From Nitrosotalea sp. (GTDB taxonomy: Archaea; Thermoproteota; Nitrososphaeria; Nitrososphaerales; Nitrosopumilaceae), in contig JANWLA010000004.1 in assembly GCA_025451075.1 (NCBI GenBank), positions 1 through 40,775 of the forward strand: a stretch of 40,775 bases of DNA. Direction: 5' to 3'. The position numbers were made by a program, and so were the translations under genes. Of the stretch, positions 24,765-31,543 are shown one piece after another. The notes under the pieces were generated by a model, which was not told the origin of the DNA, made no database searches, and was given only the letters and a program-made list of their open reading frames with translations. Each line of letters begins with the position of its first letter. Positions within the stretch are counted from its first letter, which is position 1.

Positions 24765-26084
24765 ATGAAAATTCTGTCAATATCGAGTTTATCTGTGCTT
24801 ACTGCCCTGATGATATTTTCCCTGTCTAGTCTGCCAGTGCATGCATACAACGAGATTCATGTTCCTACCGATTATCATACGGTACAGGCTGCCATTGATG
24901 CTGCAAATGCAGGCGATGTCATCGTCATAGATTCTGGAATTTATTTTGAACAACTTTCAATCAATAAATCACTGAACATTACAGGTTCTGATGGTGGAAC
25001 CATCATCAAGGCCCCGTCTGTACTGTTACCTGATGCCTTTGGAACATCAAATGTAATAGACATAACTAGTGGTGCAATTGTTACAATCTCAAAAGTAACT
25101 GTTTCAGGTCCTGGCCCTACTAATTGCGGCAGCATCAATGCTGGAATATTTGTGTCTGGAGGTGCTACTCTAAAGATTACCAATTCTACCATTACAGATA
25201 TCCGTGATAATCCTGTAGGTGGATGTCAAAATGGGGATGGCATACTAGTTGGACGTGCAAAATTGAACACCATAGGACATGCTGATATCTCAAATGTCAC
25301 TGTAACAAAGTATCAAAAGGGCGGAATTGTTGTAGATGGTGCAGGCTCGACTGCTTTTGTGAAAAATAATGATGTTAATTTTGGATTTATTTCAGTAGAT
25401 GTTGCAGCAAATGGAATACAAGTAGGCAGAGGAGCTCAAGCTATTGTATCCAATAATAACATCAGCCAAAATATCTGCTCAGCTACAGTTTGCGGACCAG
25501 ACCTTGCAAACCCCAATCTTGATCAAGCCACAGGTGTACTCCTATACGGAGCAGGAAATGGAACAGTTGTCGAGTACAACAATGTATCACAAAACGACAT
25601 CGGAATAGGCGTGATCAATTGCGGTGATCCATTCTGCTTGACTCCTCAGAGCACGCCTTCTGTTGAGATAAAAAACAATACGATATCTGATAGTGGTGCA
25701 GCAGGCATACTAGTAAAAGATGAGAACTATATCATATCTGATAACAAAGTAACAGGACCTGGACTTGATGGCATTGCTGTAATCAGCGGTACTTCAAATA
25801 CAGTTGCAGTCCTCATAGACAATCAAATCGATGGTGTTACTACATCTATTGGTACATTTAGCACACCGGGACATTCTGCAGTTGCCATACCGTCAACAAC
25901 GTCGCCATCGTCATTGACCATGATAACAGTTCCTTCATTTCTGCACACACCAACTAATTCTAGTGTAATTGCTTCTGTACCTTTACAATTTCCAAGTTGG
26001 GTTAAAGTCCTCCTCACATACTATGCACAAGGCAGTCTATCGTATGATGATTTGATAAAAGCAATGCAATTCCTAGTCAAGTAA
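24765..26084 (+). CDS. Secreted right-handed beta-helix (NosD/pectate-lyase-like) protein
   Basis: A 439-residue exported protein. Signal peptide MKILSISSLSVLTALMIFSL to about residue 27, then the classical opening IHVPTDYHTVQAAIDAANAG and DVIVIDSGIYFEQLSINKSL of parallel beta-helix proteins. Many short NNxI/NxI turns follow (ISNVTVTKYQKGGIVVDG, VEYNNVSQNDIGIGVINCG, IEIKNNTISDSGAAG). Such folds bind or cleave polysaccharides or act as adhesins. No PEFG tail or final membrane helix, so it is probably secreted. Driven by promoter C. Confidence 0.85.
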   Translation: MKILSISSLSVLTALMIFSLSSLPVHAYNEIHVPTDYHTVQAAIDAANAGDVIVIDSGIYFEQLSINKSLNITGSDGGTIIKAPSVLLPDAFGTSNVIDITSGAIVTISKVTVSGPGPTNCGSINAGIFVSGGATLKITNSTITDIRDNPVGGCQNGDGILVGRAKLNTIGHADISNVTVTKYQKGGIVVDGAGSTAFVKNNDVNFGFISVDVAANGIQVGRGAQAIVSNNNISQNICSATVCGPDLANPNLDQATGVLLYGAGNGTVVEYNNVSQNDIGIGVINCGDPFCLTPQSTPSVEIKNNTISDSGAAGILVKDENYIISDNKVTGPGLDGIAVISGTSNTVAVLIDNQIDGVTTSIGTFSTPGHSAVAIPSTTSPSSLTMITVPSFLHTPTNSSVIASVPLQFPSWVKVLLTYYAQGSLSYDDLIKAMQFLVK

Positions 26085-26099
26085 AAAATAATCCACGTC

Positions 26100-26278
26100 A
26101 TCCATGATTGCGTTTAATTTAAAATAACAATTTTTTACCCATAAGAAAGCGGATATAATCCGTTATCTCGGGGTATAGTCACTTGACGACTAGCAGTTTT
26201 TGGCGTAGTCATTGCAACTACCGAATCTTTCGTTGCCAGATTCTGCACTATCTACACACCCGTCGTATAAAAATCTGA
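26100..26278. other. Intergenic stretch with small inverted repeats
   Basis: No gene recognised. Two similar short hairpins occur (TAGTC...GACTA near 26176-26195 and GTAGTC...ACTAC near 26205-26222), together with a GGAT-ATA-ATCC palindrome near 26153. It might be a structured RNA or an old integration scar; no promoter or T-run supports an RNA gene. Confidence 0.3.
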
Positions 26279-26440
26279 TCAACTTGACAGAGATGTCTTG
26301 TAAGATACTAGTTTGTTCAGTTTTTCTATTATTTTGCGTCCAATCTTAGAATCAAGTCCGGTACTTGTGCTAATGCCTACACGTTCAAATTCTCCTCGAA
26401 TCATCTTTCTTATTTTTATTTCGTCTTGTGCTGTTAACAT
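26279..26440 (-). CDS. Small basic helical protein (53 aa)
   Basis: The product begins MLTAQDEIKIRKMIRGEFER and contains SKIGRKIIEKLNKLVSYKTS. It is a two-helix, positively charged protein with no recognised family. A TATA box (TTAATA, 26468-26463) lies 28 nt before the ATG, supporting a leaderless start. It is divergent from the gene at 26505, whose own TATA box lies within the same 65-bp gap. Confidence 0.65.
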   Translation of the reverse strand: MLTAQDEIKIRKMIRGEFERVGISTSTGLDSKIGRKIIEKLNKLVSYKTSLSS

Positions 26441-26504
26441 GGTTTCTATACGCACATCTTGCTATTAAGACTGACTTAAGACATAGTGGTGGATTGATAA
26501 AATA

Positions 26505-26702
26505 ATGGATAGATTAACTAAATTTGGCATAGCTTTTTTGATACTGGGCATAGTTGCTCTGATTTTGAAATACTTTGCACTGTTTGCAGTATCTAAATCT
26601 GATTTAACACGATACATCTTGTCTCTTTTTTCCGACATCTTCTTTCTTATTGGTTTTAGTTGCTTTATTGTTAGAATTATTCAAACAATTAAGAATCGTT
26701 AA
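26505..26702 (+). CDS. Small two-helix membrane protein
   Basis: 65 residues, start MDRLTKFGIAFLILGIVALI; two hydrophobic segments (FGIAFLILGIVALILKYFAL; ILSLFSDIFFLIGFSCFIVR) and a basic tail. TATA (TTAAGA, 26476-26481) is 29 nt before ATG 26505. No family recognised. Confidence 0.6.
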   Translation: MDRLTKFGIAFLILGIVALILKYFALFAVSKSDLTRYILSLFSDIFFLIGFSCFIVRIIQTIKNR

Positions 26703-26811
26703 TTTATTTCAAGTCTGACCAAATCCTTACTTTTATTATTGTCTAGATGACTGTACAATTTTTTGATTTGGTATAATTTGAAATACGGTATTATTAAAAA
26801 AAGAGGGGATT

Positions 26812-27525
26812 TTACTTGACGCTATGCGGAATTGTTACTGTAATGTGATTTGTATCCAATGTAACTGCGCCAGTTAGTGCAATCAGTCTACCATCTACCA
26901 CTGCGCTGGTAGTTGATGTGATTGATGAGTAGGCAATTACGGTTCCCTTGAGTACTGTTGAAGTTCCAAGAGTTGCTGAACTGCCGACCTGCCAAAAGAC
27001 GTTTGAAGCCGATGCTCCATTGGTTAGAAGCACATGACTGTCTCCTGCTCTTGTGGTAAGGGTGCTTCCAATTTTGAAGATGTACACTCCGTTGCCATTA
27101 AGTGCAAGTGTTCCTACTATTGCAGCCGATGAAGGGAAGCAATAGACTCCTGGTTTGAGTGACTGTCCGCCTATGTTTGCAACAGCTGGTTCATTTGTTG
27201 TACACACTGCACTTGATAATGCACTGTATGCAATAGCTGCATCAGCATGAGCTCGAGCTGCGACTGGACCGCCTGCGTAGATTGCTCCGATTACTTTTCC
27301 TGGTGGAAAGCCTGTTATCGCTGTACCTGGGCTAACACCTAGATTTCCTGTAACTAGATTCTTTCCCGTATTGGTTACAGTTGATGCCCCCAAGACTGCA
27401 AAGTTGCCGGCTGTTCCAAGGTTTGGATGTATTGTTGTTGCAAAAGCGTTATTTTGCACCATGCTTGCTGCTGAAAGTATCAGCACAGACATTACAATAT
27501 AGTTTTTGATGTTATTTCTTGTCAT
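26812..27525 (-). CDS. Ice-binding-like (DUF3494) secreted protein, single domain
   Basis: A 237-residue exported protein. Signal peptide similar to the two other DUF3494 proteins here (NNIKNYIVMSVLILSAASM). One DUF3494 beta-solenoid domain fills the rest: NLGTAGNFAVLGASTVTNTG, VTGNLGVSPGTAITGFPPG, a LKPGVYCFPSSAAIVGTLAL block, NGNGVYIFKIGSTLTTRAGD, NVFWQVGSSATLGTSTVLKG and a DGRLIALTGAVTLDTNHITV end. Family members bind ice or act as adhesins; which applies is not known. It has no anchor. ATG 27525 is 29 nt from the TATA box of repeat promoter D. Confidence 0.9.
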   Translation of the reverse strand: MTRNNIKNYIVMSVLILSAASMVQNNAFATTIHPNLGTAGNFAVLGASTVTNTGKNLVTGNLGVSPGTAITGFPPGKVIGAIYAGGPVAARAHADAAIAYSALSSAVCTTNEPAVANIGGQSLKPGVYCFPSSAAIVGTLALNGNGVYIFKIGSTLTTRAGDSHVLLTNGASASNVFWQVGSSATLGTSTVLKGTVIAYSSITSTTSAVVDGRLIALTGAVTLDTNHITVTIPHSVK

Positions 27526-27548
27526 TGCTGATTTAGTATTTCTTGAGC

Positions 27549-27617
27549 TATTAACCAGCGCTTACAGCTGTGTCATCTTGTCATACAAGTATGTCTTCAT
27601 TATGGATTGTTTTTTCA
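27549..27617 (-). promoter_or_regulatory. 21-bp-repeat promoter D (minus strand)
   Basis: Proximal unit 27575-27555 (contains TGTAAGCGCTGG), next unit 27596-27576 (ACATACTTGTATGACAAG), and a weaker third unit 27617-27597 that keeps CCATAATGA. TATA TTAATA (27554-27549) follows in register; ATG 27525 is 29 nt downstream. Confidence 0.78.
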
Positions 27618-27903
27618 TGTGACGTCTGAAATCTGTGATGAAAATAATTTCGCCTTTTTGTATCGCAAGAAAAACTTTCTTGCTAACAAATTAAATGAGA
27701 AATGGATTCTTGCTTGATGTTTCTGGTGTGGCTGATAATTTTTATTGAGAGCTGGATAGTTAACCCAGTCTTTCTCTGACCTTACCAAAATGTCAAAGAT
27801 GTGCAAACTCACACTACTCTACTATATCACACTGGCACTGGCCAAACTAATAAGCACCGCGTACATATTTGTATGTTTTATTTACGCATCTTCAAGTCTG
27901 ATG
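27618..27903. other. Intergenic stretch between divergent promoters D and E
   Basis: No gene supported. AT-rich DNA with a 65-codon minus-strand frame of poor coding character, judged spurious. It separates two repeat promoters pointing away from each other. Confidence 0.4.
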
Positions 27904-27972
27904 TATCTATCCCGTCTGGTACATTGACAAATTGGTACATGAAATAGACAAAAGTGTAAGCACGGCCTAAAT
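27904..27972 (+). promoter_or_regulatory. 21-bp-repeat promoter E
   Basis: Units 27904-27924 (weak, keeps GTCTGGTACAT), 27925-27945 (TGACAAATTGGTACATGA) and proximal 27946-27966 (ends GTAAGCACGGC), then TATA (CTAAAT, 27967-27972). The expected start near 27996 meets a TTG at 27998 that opens a 19-codon frame ending across the start of the 28051 gene. Confidence 0.75.
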
Positions 27973-28050
27973 ATGTTCAAACTATAATACACTAAACTTG
28001 ATTCATTCTTTTTGTTACAAATCATGTGATGTATCTAGTGAGGAACCGAA

Positions 28051-28275
28051 TTGTTAAAATCTACAATGATCTCAGCACATCACCCGTCTCTGAATGAAAT
28101 GTGGAAATTCATAGACAATATGATGCGTCCAAATGATTTGGTTCCTGACAAATCCATTTTTGCATATGATCAAGTGCTTCCAGTATATTCAAAACTGTGT
28201 GAAATTGATGCCATTTTCAATGATTTTGCACAAATTAATATTTTAAAGCAAGAACTGGCTAGTCTTAAACAGTAA
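28051..28275 (+). CDS. Hypothetical small protein under repeat promoter E
   Basis: 74 residues from TTG 28051, seven nt after a Shine-Dalgarno-like GAGG. An ATG at 28066 would give 69 residues. Contains a PSLNEMWKFIDNMMRPNDLV helix and a Phe-rich end; soluble and helical. A 19-codon frame starting at the predicted mRNA 5' end stops across its start codon. No family recognised. Confidence 0.6.
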   Translation: MLKSTMISAHHPSLNEMWKFIDNMMRPNDLVPDKSIFAYDQVLPVYSKLCEIDAIFNDFAQINILKQELASLKQ

Positions 28276-28289
28276 ACATCCCCTAGTCT

Positions 28290-28865
28290 TTACGCCCTTA
28301 ACTTTTCAAATCTCTTGTTGTATTTTTCTTGGTGTTCTACGATTAATCCGTGATTAGTCTTGTCATCATATTTTGTTTCCTGGCTTTTGAACTCCTTTTG
28401 TAGTTCATCTTCAATTTTTTTTCTTATTCCAGCTGCCTGCAATAATGCGTCCTTTTTTGCCACTTCTTCATTTTTCCCTTTTACATTCAACGGCCTGTCA
28501 TGAAAACGATTGGTTGCCATGACCCTAGTTTTTCTTGTGATCTCTTCTGCCAAGTCAAAATGTCCCTGTTCATGTTTTAAGAGTGATTTGCTGTTTTTTT
28601 TACTGACATTTTTTGTTACCCATGATAGGTCCGGGATAAAGACCGCACTGAGCTGCATATCCTTAATCTTGAATTTAAATTTGTTTCCGGCCTTGATATG
28701 CTCTATGAATGGCTTTGACTCAAATCCTATTGCAGAACTAGCCGACGCTTTAGATTTAAGATCAGGCTTTTTTTTAAAATCTACCCATTTTAGGACTCGT
28801 GTCTTTTTCCAAATGATTACAGAAAGCTCTGGATTTACAGGCGCGTTGATGACAAAGACTTGCAT
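28290..28865 (-). CDS. DUF922-type predicted zinc protease
   Basis: About 191 residues from ATG 28865; a TTG-started form from 28895 is open. Features of DUF922: an early VLKWVDFKKKPDLKSKASAS block (W.DF..P....A), a DLSWVTKNV motif, then LLKHEQGHFDLAEEITRKTR with the HExxH-like HEQGH and a downstream Glu, expected to bind zinc. DUF922 proteins are predicted secreted proteases, but this one has no signal peptide. It lies downstream of repeat promoter L, whose TATA box points to a start near 28875, supporting the shorter form. Confidence 0.75.
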   Translation of the reverse strand: MQVFVINAPVNPELSVIIWKKTRVLKWVDFKKKPDLKSKASASSAIGFESKPFIEHIKAGNKFKFKIKDMQLSAVFIPDLSWVTKNVSKKNSKSLLKHEQGHFDLAEEITRKTRVMATNRFHDRPLNVKGKNEEVAKKDALLQAAGIRKKIEDELQKEFKSQETKYDDKTNHGLIVEHQEKYNKRFEKLRA

Positions 28866-28898
28866 ACATTTACCAACATTTGTTATAGCCAGCAATTC

Positions 28899-28946
28899 TA
28901 TTAAGTCATGTTAACATTTTTGTTAGTTTTATGGACTAGTCTGTCA
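28899..28946 (-). promoter_or_regulatory. 21-bp-repeat promoter L (minus strand)
   Basis: Unit 28946-28926 (TGACAGACTAGTCCATAA plus AAC) and proximal unit 28925-28905 (AACAAAAATGTTAACATGAC), then TATA TTAATA (28904-28899). It begins one base after the stop of the upstream winged-helix gene, so the DUF922 gene has its own promoter rather than relying on read-through. Confidence 0.75.
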
Positions 28947-29231
28947 CTAGTCGTTTGAAAGTGTTGATGCAAATACCTTGCCTTTTGCAGTCAGACCCAC
29001 ATTTATCTTTGATTTGTCAATTGTTGATTCGACCAGGCCCTTTTTCTCAAGCCATACTATGTGCTTTGCAAGTCTGGTATAGTTTAGCTTTGTATCAACT
29101 GACAGGCTGGTCTTTGCCTCAGGACCATTGTCTGTCATGGTCTTGAGTATTCGCAATAAAGTTTTCATGCTGGGCTCAAAGTCAGGTTCAATTTTTTTGC
29201 TTTTGATAATGTCCAGTGGTTTAGAACGCAT
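28947..29231 (-). CDS. Winged-helix regulator, paralogue 1
   Basis: A 94-residue protein with a conserved opening (DIIKSKKIEPDFEPSMKTLL) and a winged-helix core (LNYTRLAKHIVWLEKKGLVE, then KINVGLTAKGKVFASTL as wing). About 70% identical over the core to the gene at 31544-31855. No sensor domain, so it may act as a constitutive or partner-dependent regulator. Its promoter (TATATA near 29285-29290) resembles that of its paralogue, and a repeat promoter (F) starts 67 bp from its ATG in the opposite direction. This divergent layout is typical of autoregulated regulators. Confidence 0.85.
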   Translation of the reverse strand: MRSKPLDIIKSKKIEPDFEPSMKTLLRILKTMTDNGPEAKTSLSVDTKLNYTRLAKHIVWLEKKGLVESTIDKSKINVGLTAKGKVFASTLSND

Positions 29232-29298
29232 TGATGTGACACCTGCTGTTTCTGTTGGACACTATGCTATGTGCGGTACGCCGATATATAGAAGATCC

Positions 29299-29346
29299 TG
29301 ACAGTTTCGTCAACAATACTGACATGTATGTAAACATGGCTTATTT
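29299..29346 (+). promoter_or_regulatory. 21-bp-repeat promoter F
   Basis: Unit 29299-29319 (TGACAGTTTCGTCAACAATA plus C) and proximal unit 29320-29340 (ends TGTAAACATGGC), then TATA TTATTT (29341-29346). The expected start is near ATG 29370, which opens an 11-codon frame whose stop overlaps the GTG of the ferritin gene at 29398. Confidence 0.75.
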
Positions 29347-29397
29347 ATTTTACGGTCTGTATTATGCCAATGACATGTATGACACCAAAAATGGGGC

Positions 29398-29970
29398 GTG
29401 GCTAAATTGTCAACTGAGATAAAAGACAAGGTGGGAAAGCTTGCAGGAATTGAAATCCTGGAAAAAAATGGCATAGACTTGGAAAAACTACGAAGACTCA
29501 TTGTATCTGGTGTGGGATCCGAATTTGCAACATATTACTATTATACAATACTTCGAATGCATTGTACCGGCCTTGATGGGGAGGGCATCAAGGAAATAGT
29601 TGAGGATGCAAGAATCGAGGACAGGAATCACTTTGAGGCCATGACGCCTAGGCTATACGAGCTTGGAGGAAGCCTTCCAAGAGATCTTAGGCAGTTTGCA
29701 GATATTGCAGGCTGTCCTGATGCATTTTTACCGAAAAACTGGGAAAACATTGACGAGATTTTACGGGTCCTCCTTGATGCAGAAAAATGCGCGATTCGCT
29801 CATGGGGCGAGGTGTGTGATTATACTATTGGAAAAGATCATAGAACATATGAAATTGCCCAGAGGATAATGGGAGAAGAGATAGAGCACGAAGCTTGGTT
29901 TGTAGAACTGCTTTCAAAAAGACCATCAGGACACTTTAGGAGAGCAGTTGTGGGACAGTCTGATTCCTAG
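29398..29970 (+). CDS. Dps-like (DPSL) ferritin with paired cysteines
   Basis: A 190-residue protein starting at GTG 29398 (a stop at 29380 rules out upstream starts in frame). A four-helix bundle with ferritin-like metal ligands: E42 in [10 protein letters not shown]74/H78 ([10 protein letters not shown]), E129, and E161/H164 in [10 protein letters not shown]. Cysteines C131 and C140 sit next to the predicted ferroxidase centre ([15 protein letters not shown]), the feature that distinguishes archaeal DPSL/thioferritin proteins from plain Dps. These cages store iron and detoxify peroxide. Repeat promoter F drives it, placing oxidative or iron stress in the regulon. Confidence 0.85.
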   Translation: MAKLSTEIKDKVGKLAGIEILEKNGIDLEKLRRLIVSGVGSEFATYYYYTILRMHCTGLDGEGIKEIVEDARIEDRNHFEAMTPRLYELGGSLPRDLRQFADIAGCPDAFLPKNWENIDEILRVLLDAEKCAIRSWGEVCDYTIGKDHRTYEIAQRIMGEEIEHEAWFVELLSKRPSGHFRRAVVGQSDS

Positions 29971-30054
29971 TTTTATTTCATTATGTTGCATTAAAAAAAT
30001 CTGTTGATTCTTCAAGACACAAAGATTTGTATTGGTAAGAGATATTTTTTTGAT

Positions 30055-30123
30055 ATACAAAAATGTACATAACACATACGCGTATGTAACTAAAACATAC
30101 TCGCATGTACGCGTGGCTTAATT
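30055..30123 (+). promoter_or_regulatory. 21-bp-repeat promoter G
   Basis: Units 30055-30075 (ATACAAAAATGTACATAACA plus C), 30076-30096 (ATACGCGTATGTAACTAAAA plus C) and proximal 30097-30117 (ends TGTACGCGTGGC), then TATA TTAATT (30118-30123). These ATAC-type units resemble promoter A. The start expected 29 nt later falls on a TTG at 30147. Confidence 0.75.
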
Positions 30124-30146
30124 GTTTTACTATAAATACAATTACA

Positions 30147-30281
30147 TTGATAAACACAAAACAAAATCTAATGTTTTCTGACGCAGTTAATGTGGTATCA
30201 GTTCTATCTTTTCCTGTTCCATGTACCATGACTTTGGTGTCTGATAAATCTCTGTTAATGATGTTTAGTAAAACGATTTAG
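30147..30281 (+). CDS. Possible 44-aa leaderless protein before the RHH gene
   Basis: From TTG 30147, at the predicted transcription start of promoter G, the frame reads MINTKQNLMFSDAVNVVSVL, then a Met/Ser-rich end (SLLMMFSKTI). It stops one base before the TTG of the RHH gene. The arrangement resembles a two-gene toxin-antitoxin or leader-plus-regulator unit. Coding evidence is only positional. Confidence 0.35.
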   Translation: MINTKQNLMFSDAVNVVSVLSFPVPCTMTLVSDKSLLMMFSKTI

Positions 30282-30282
30282 C

Positions 30283-30429
30283 TTGCCACGAAAAGAATAC
30301 AAGACCATTACCGTAAAATTGAAGACTTATCTGAGATTTTTAAAACACGTAAAAGATGCGCAGAAAAAAGATTCTGCAGTGAACATCAGCAGTTTTCTTG
30401 AATCTCTGCTTGACGCTGGATATGTGTGA
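30283..30429 (+). CDS. Ribbon-helix-helix-type small DNA-binding protein
   Basis: 48 residues from TTG 30283; no ATG is available before an upstream stop. The sequence MPRKEYKTITVKLKTYLRFL followed by VNISSFLESLLDAGYV fits a ribbon-helix-helix fold: a short beta strand (KTITVKL), a helix, and a second helix starting at an IS.F.E.LL motif. RHH proteins dimerise and bind tandem palindromes, which would suit the 21-bp arrays nearby. The match is by pattern only. Confidence 0.6.
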   Translation: MPRKEYKTITVKLKTYLRFLKHVKDAQKKDSAVNISSFLESLLDAGYV

Positions 30430-30516
30430 CTAGTACCAGATATTATCAGTAAGACAATCAAGGTATGCATACAAGTTTGTCCGTATTATGGACTAGTTTG
30501 TACCTCATAATTATAA
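30428..30516 (+). promoter_or_regulatory. 21-bp-repeat promoter H
   Basis: GACTAGTAC (30428), ACAAGTTTGTCC (30471) and GACTAGTTTGTAC (30491) recur at multiples of 21 bp; the dyads read almost equally well on both strands. TATA TTATAA (30511-30516) lies 28 nt before ATG 30539. The proximal GGC element is not conserved, so this is the most divergent member. Confidence 0.6.
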
Positions 30517-30538
30517 CTAATCGCATTAAATCTTTTTT

Positions 30539-30712
30539 ATGGAGCAAAGGCTAACATGTGCAAATCATTCAGGCGAGGAAATAATTCTTGATCAAATAGG
30601 ATGGAATAATTTTATCTGTCCAAAATGTGGCAGTGACTATTCTGTTGGAAGAAAAGTCGTATTGCTAGATCCAAAACAGGTCCAAAAATCCCACAGGCCG
30701 GTAACAAATTGA
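30539..30712 (+). CDS. Zinc-binding small protein (57 aa)
   Basis: Reads MEQRLTCANHSGEEIILDQI, then NFICPKCGSDYSVGRK and a basic end. Cys7 and His10 with the CPKC pair form a possible zinc site (C-x2-H ... C-x2-C). TATA-to-ATG spacing of 28 nt supports the start. It follows the RHH gene and repeat array H. Function unknown. Confidence 0.65.
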   Translation: MEQRLTCANHSGEEIILDQIGWNNFICPKCGSDYSVGRKVVLLDPKQVQKSHRPVTN

Positions 30713-30786
30713 TTATACAACCACGTGACTAGTATGAAGGTAAATTTGGTGTTTTATGTCTGTATTTGTGCCTAGAATCGGTCTGG

Positions 30787-30951
30787 TTAGTTTTTTTGAC
30801 CCTGTAAATCATTGGATTTGCCTTCTGCAATTGCACACTCGTGGCACAATCTTGGTTTTAAGACTGCCAACTCCTTGTGCTTTTTGCAGCGTTTGCATAC
30901 CTCTTTCAATGTAAATATACATACAGCATGATCAACTAAAAGATTTTGCAT
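30787..30951 (-). CDS. Tiny zinc-ribbon protein (54 aa)
   Basis: From ATG 30951 (MQNLLVDHAVCIFTLKEV); a TTG at 30909 starts directly before the motif part. Two CxxC pairs, CKRC and CHEC, lie 18 residues apart (KHKELAVLKPRL between), a minimal zinc ribbon, followed by a hydrophilic tail. No family recognised. Confidence 0.55.
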   Translation of the reverse strand: MQNLLVDHAVCIFTLKEVCKRCKKHKELAVLKPRLCHECAIAEGKSNDLQGQKN

Positions 30952-31323
30952 TCTTGGTTGGTACAATCAAGAGTATGCTGGTTTTATTTTTTGTATGCGA
31001 GAAAAATTTATCTCATATGTCATAAGAGATTGGATTTACTAACCTACTGAAATTTTCCAAGACTTTATTAAAATTCTAATTGGATAACAAATGTACAAGT
31101 TTTCTTTTTTACTTGGTAAAGTCATGATGGATACATTAAAAATATTTTGGCATATTGGTATGGTATCATGATTATACCATGAATCTTTTATGATATAATT
31201 TTTTTATGCATCGATGTTGACTGGAAAAACATTATGAAATTATTGTTCTTGCGTGGATGCCATATTGGGAGTCAAAATAAAATGTAGTTTCTTGATTGTA
31301 TAAAAAAACTGGAAAGTTTTGGA
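30952..31323. other. Intergenic stretch, one inverted repeat only
   Basis: No gene supported. ATGGTAT (31160-31166) and ATACCAT (31174-31180) form a 7-bp inverted repeat. A single degenerate relative of the 21-bp unit (ACAAATGTACAAGTTTTC) occurs near 31088 but is followed by no TATA box. Confidence 0.4.
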
Positions 31324-31413
31324 CTATCCAAATTTCTTTCCGCACATATCACATTGCCAATGATGGTCTGGTGTGACAGTCCACTTGTGCTCATGATGCA
31401 CTTGCTGTGTCAT
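31324..31413 (-). CDS. 29-residue zinc-finger-like peptide
   Basis: Reads MTQQVHHEHKWTVTPDHHWQ, then CDMCGKKFG. One CxxC pair and several His could hold one zinc, as in half a C2H2 finger (CDMCGKKF). The TATA box of promoter I (TTAAAT, 31445-31440) lies 32 nt before the ATG, supporting a leaderless mRNA. It is the only gene in position to be driven by this elaborate array. Confidence 0.6.
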   Translation of the reverse strand: MTQQVHHEHKWTVTPDHHWQCDMCGKKFG

Positions 31414-31439
31414 GGTTATCTCTATTTGTGCAATCAATT

Positions 31440-31508
31440 ATTTAACCCGTACTTACATTTATGTCGGGTTTATGGACAAATCTGTCAGTATTGTGGACGC
31501 ATGTATCA
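31440..31508 (-). promoter_or_regulatory. 21-bp-repeat promoter I (minus strand)
   Basis: Units 31508-31488 (TGATACATGCGTCCACAATA plus C), 31487-31467 (TGACAGATTTGTCCATAA plus ACC) and proximal 31466-31446 (ends TGTAAGTACGGG), then TATA TTAAAT. It lies 35 bp from the ATG of the divergent winged-helix paralogue 2, whose TATA box (CTATAT, 31516-31521) is only a few bases from the array. Confidence 0.8.
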
Positions 31509-31543
31509 GGATCTTCTATATGGCGGCGTACCGCACATGACTC

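Noticed and set aside
26100-26278. tRNA remnant or attachment site
   Set aside because: A GGGGTATAG segment recalls a D-arm, but no acceptor, anticodon or T arm can be fitted and no integrase is present.
29981-30229. 82-codon minus-strand frame
   Set aside because: It runs through repeat promoter G; the Tyr/Val-rich translation is a by-product of the repeat units.
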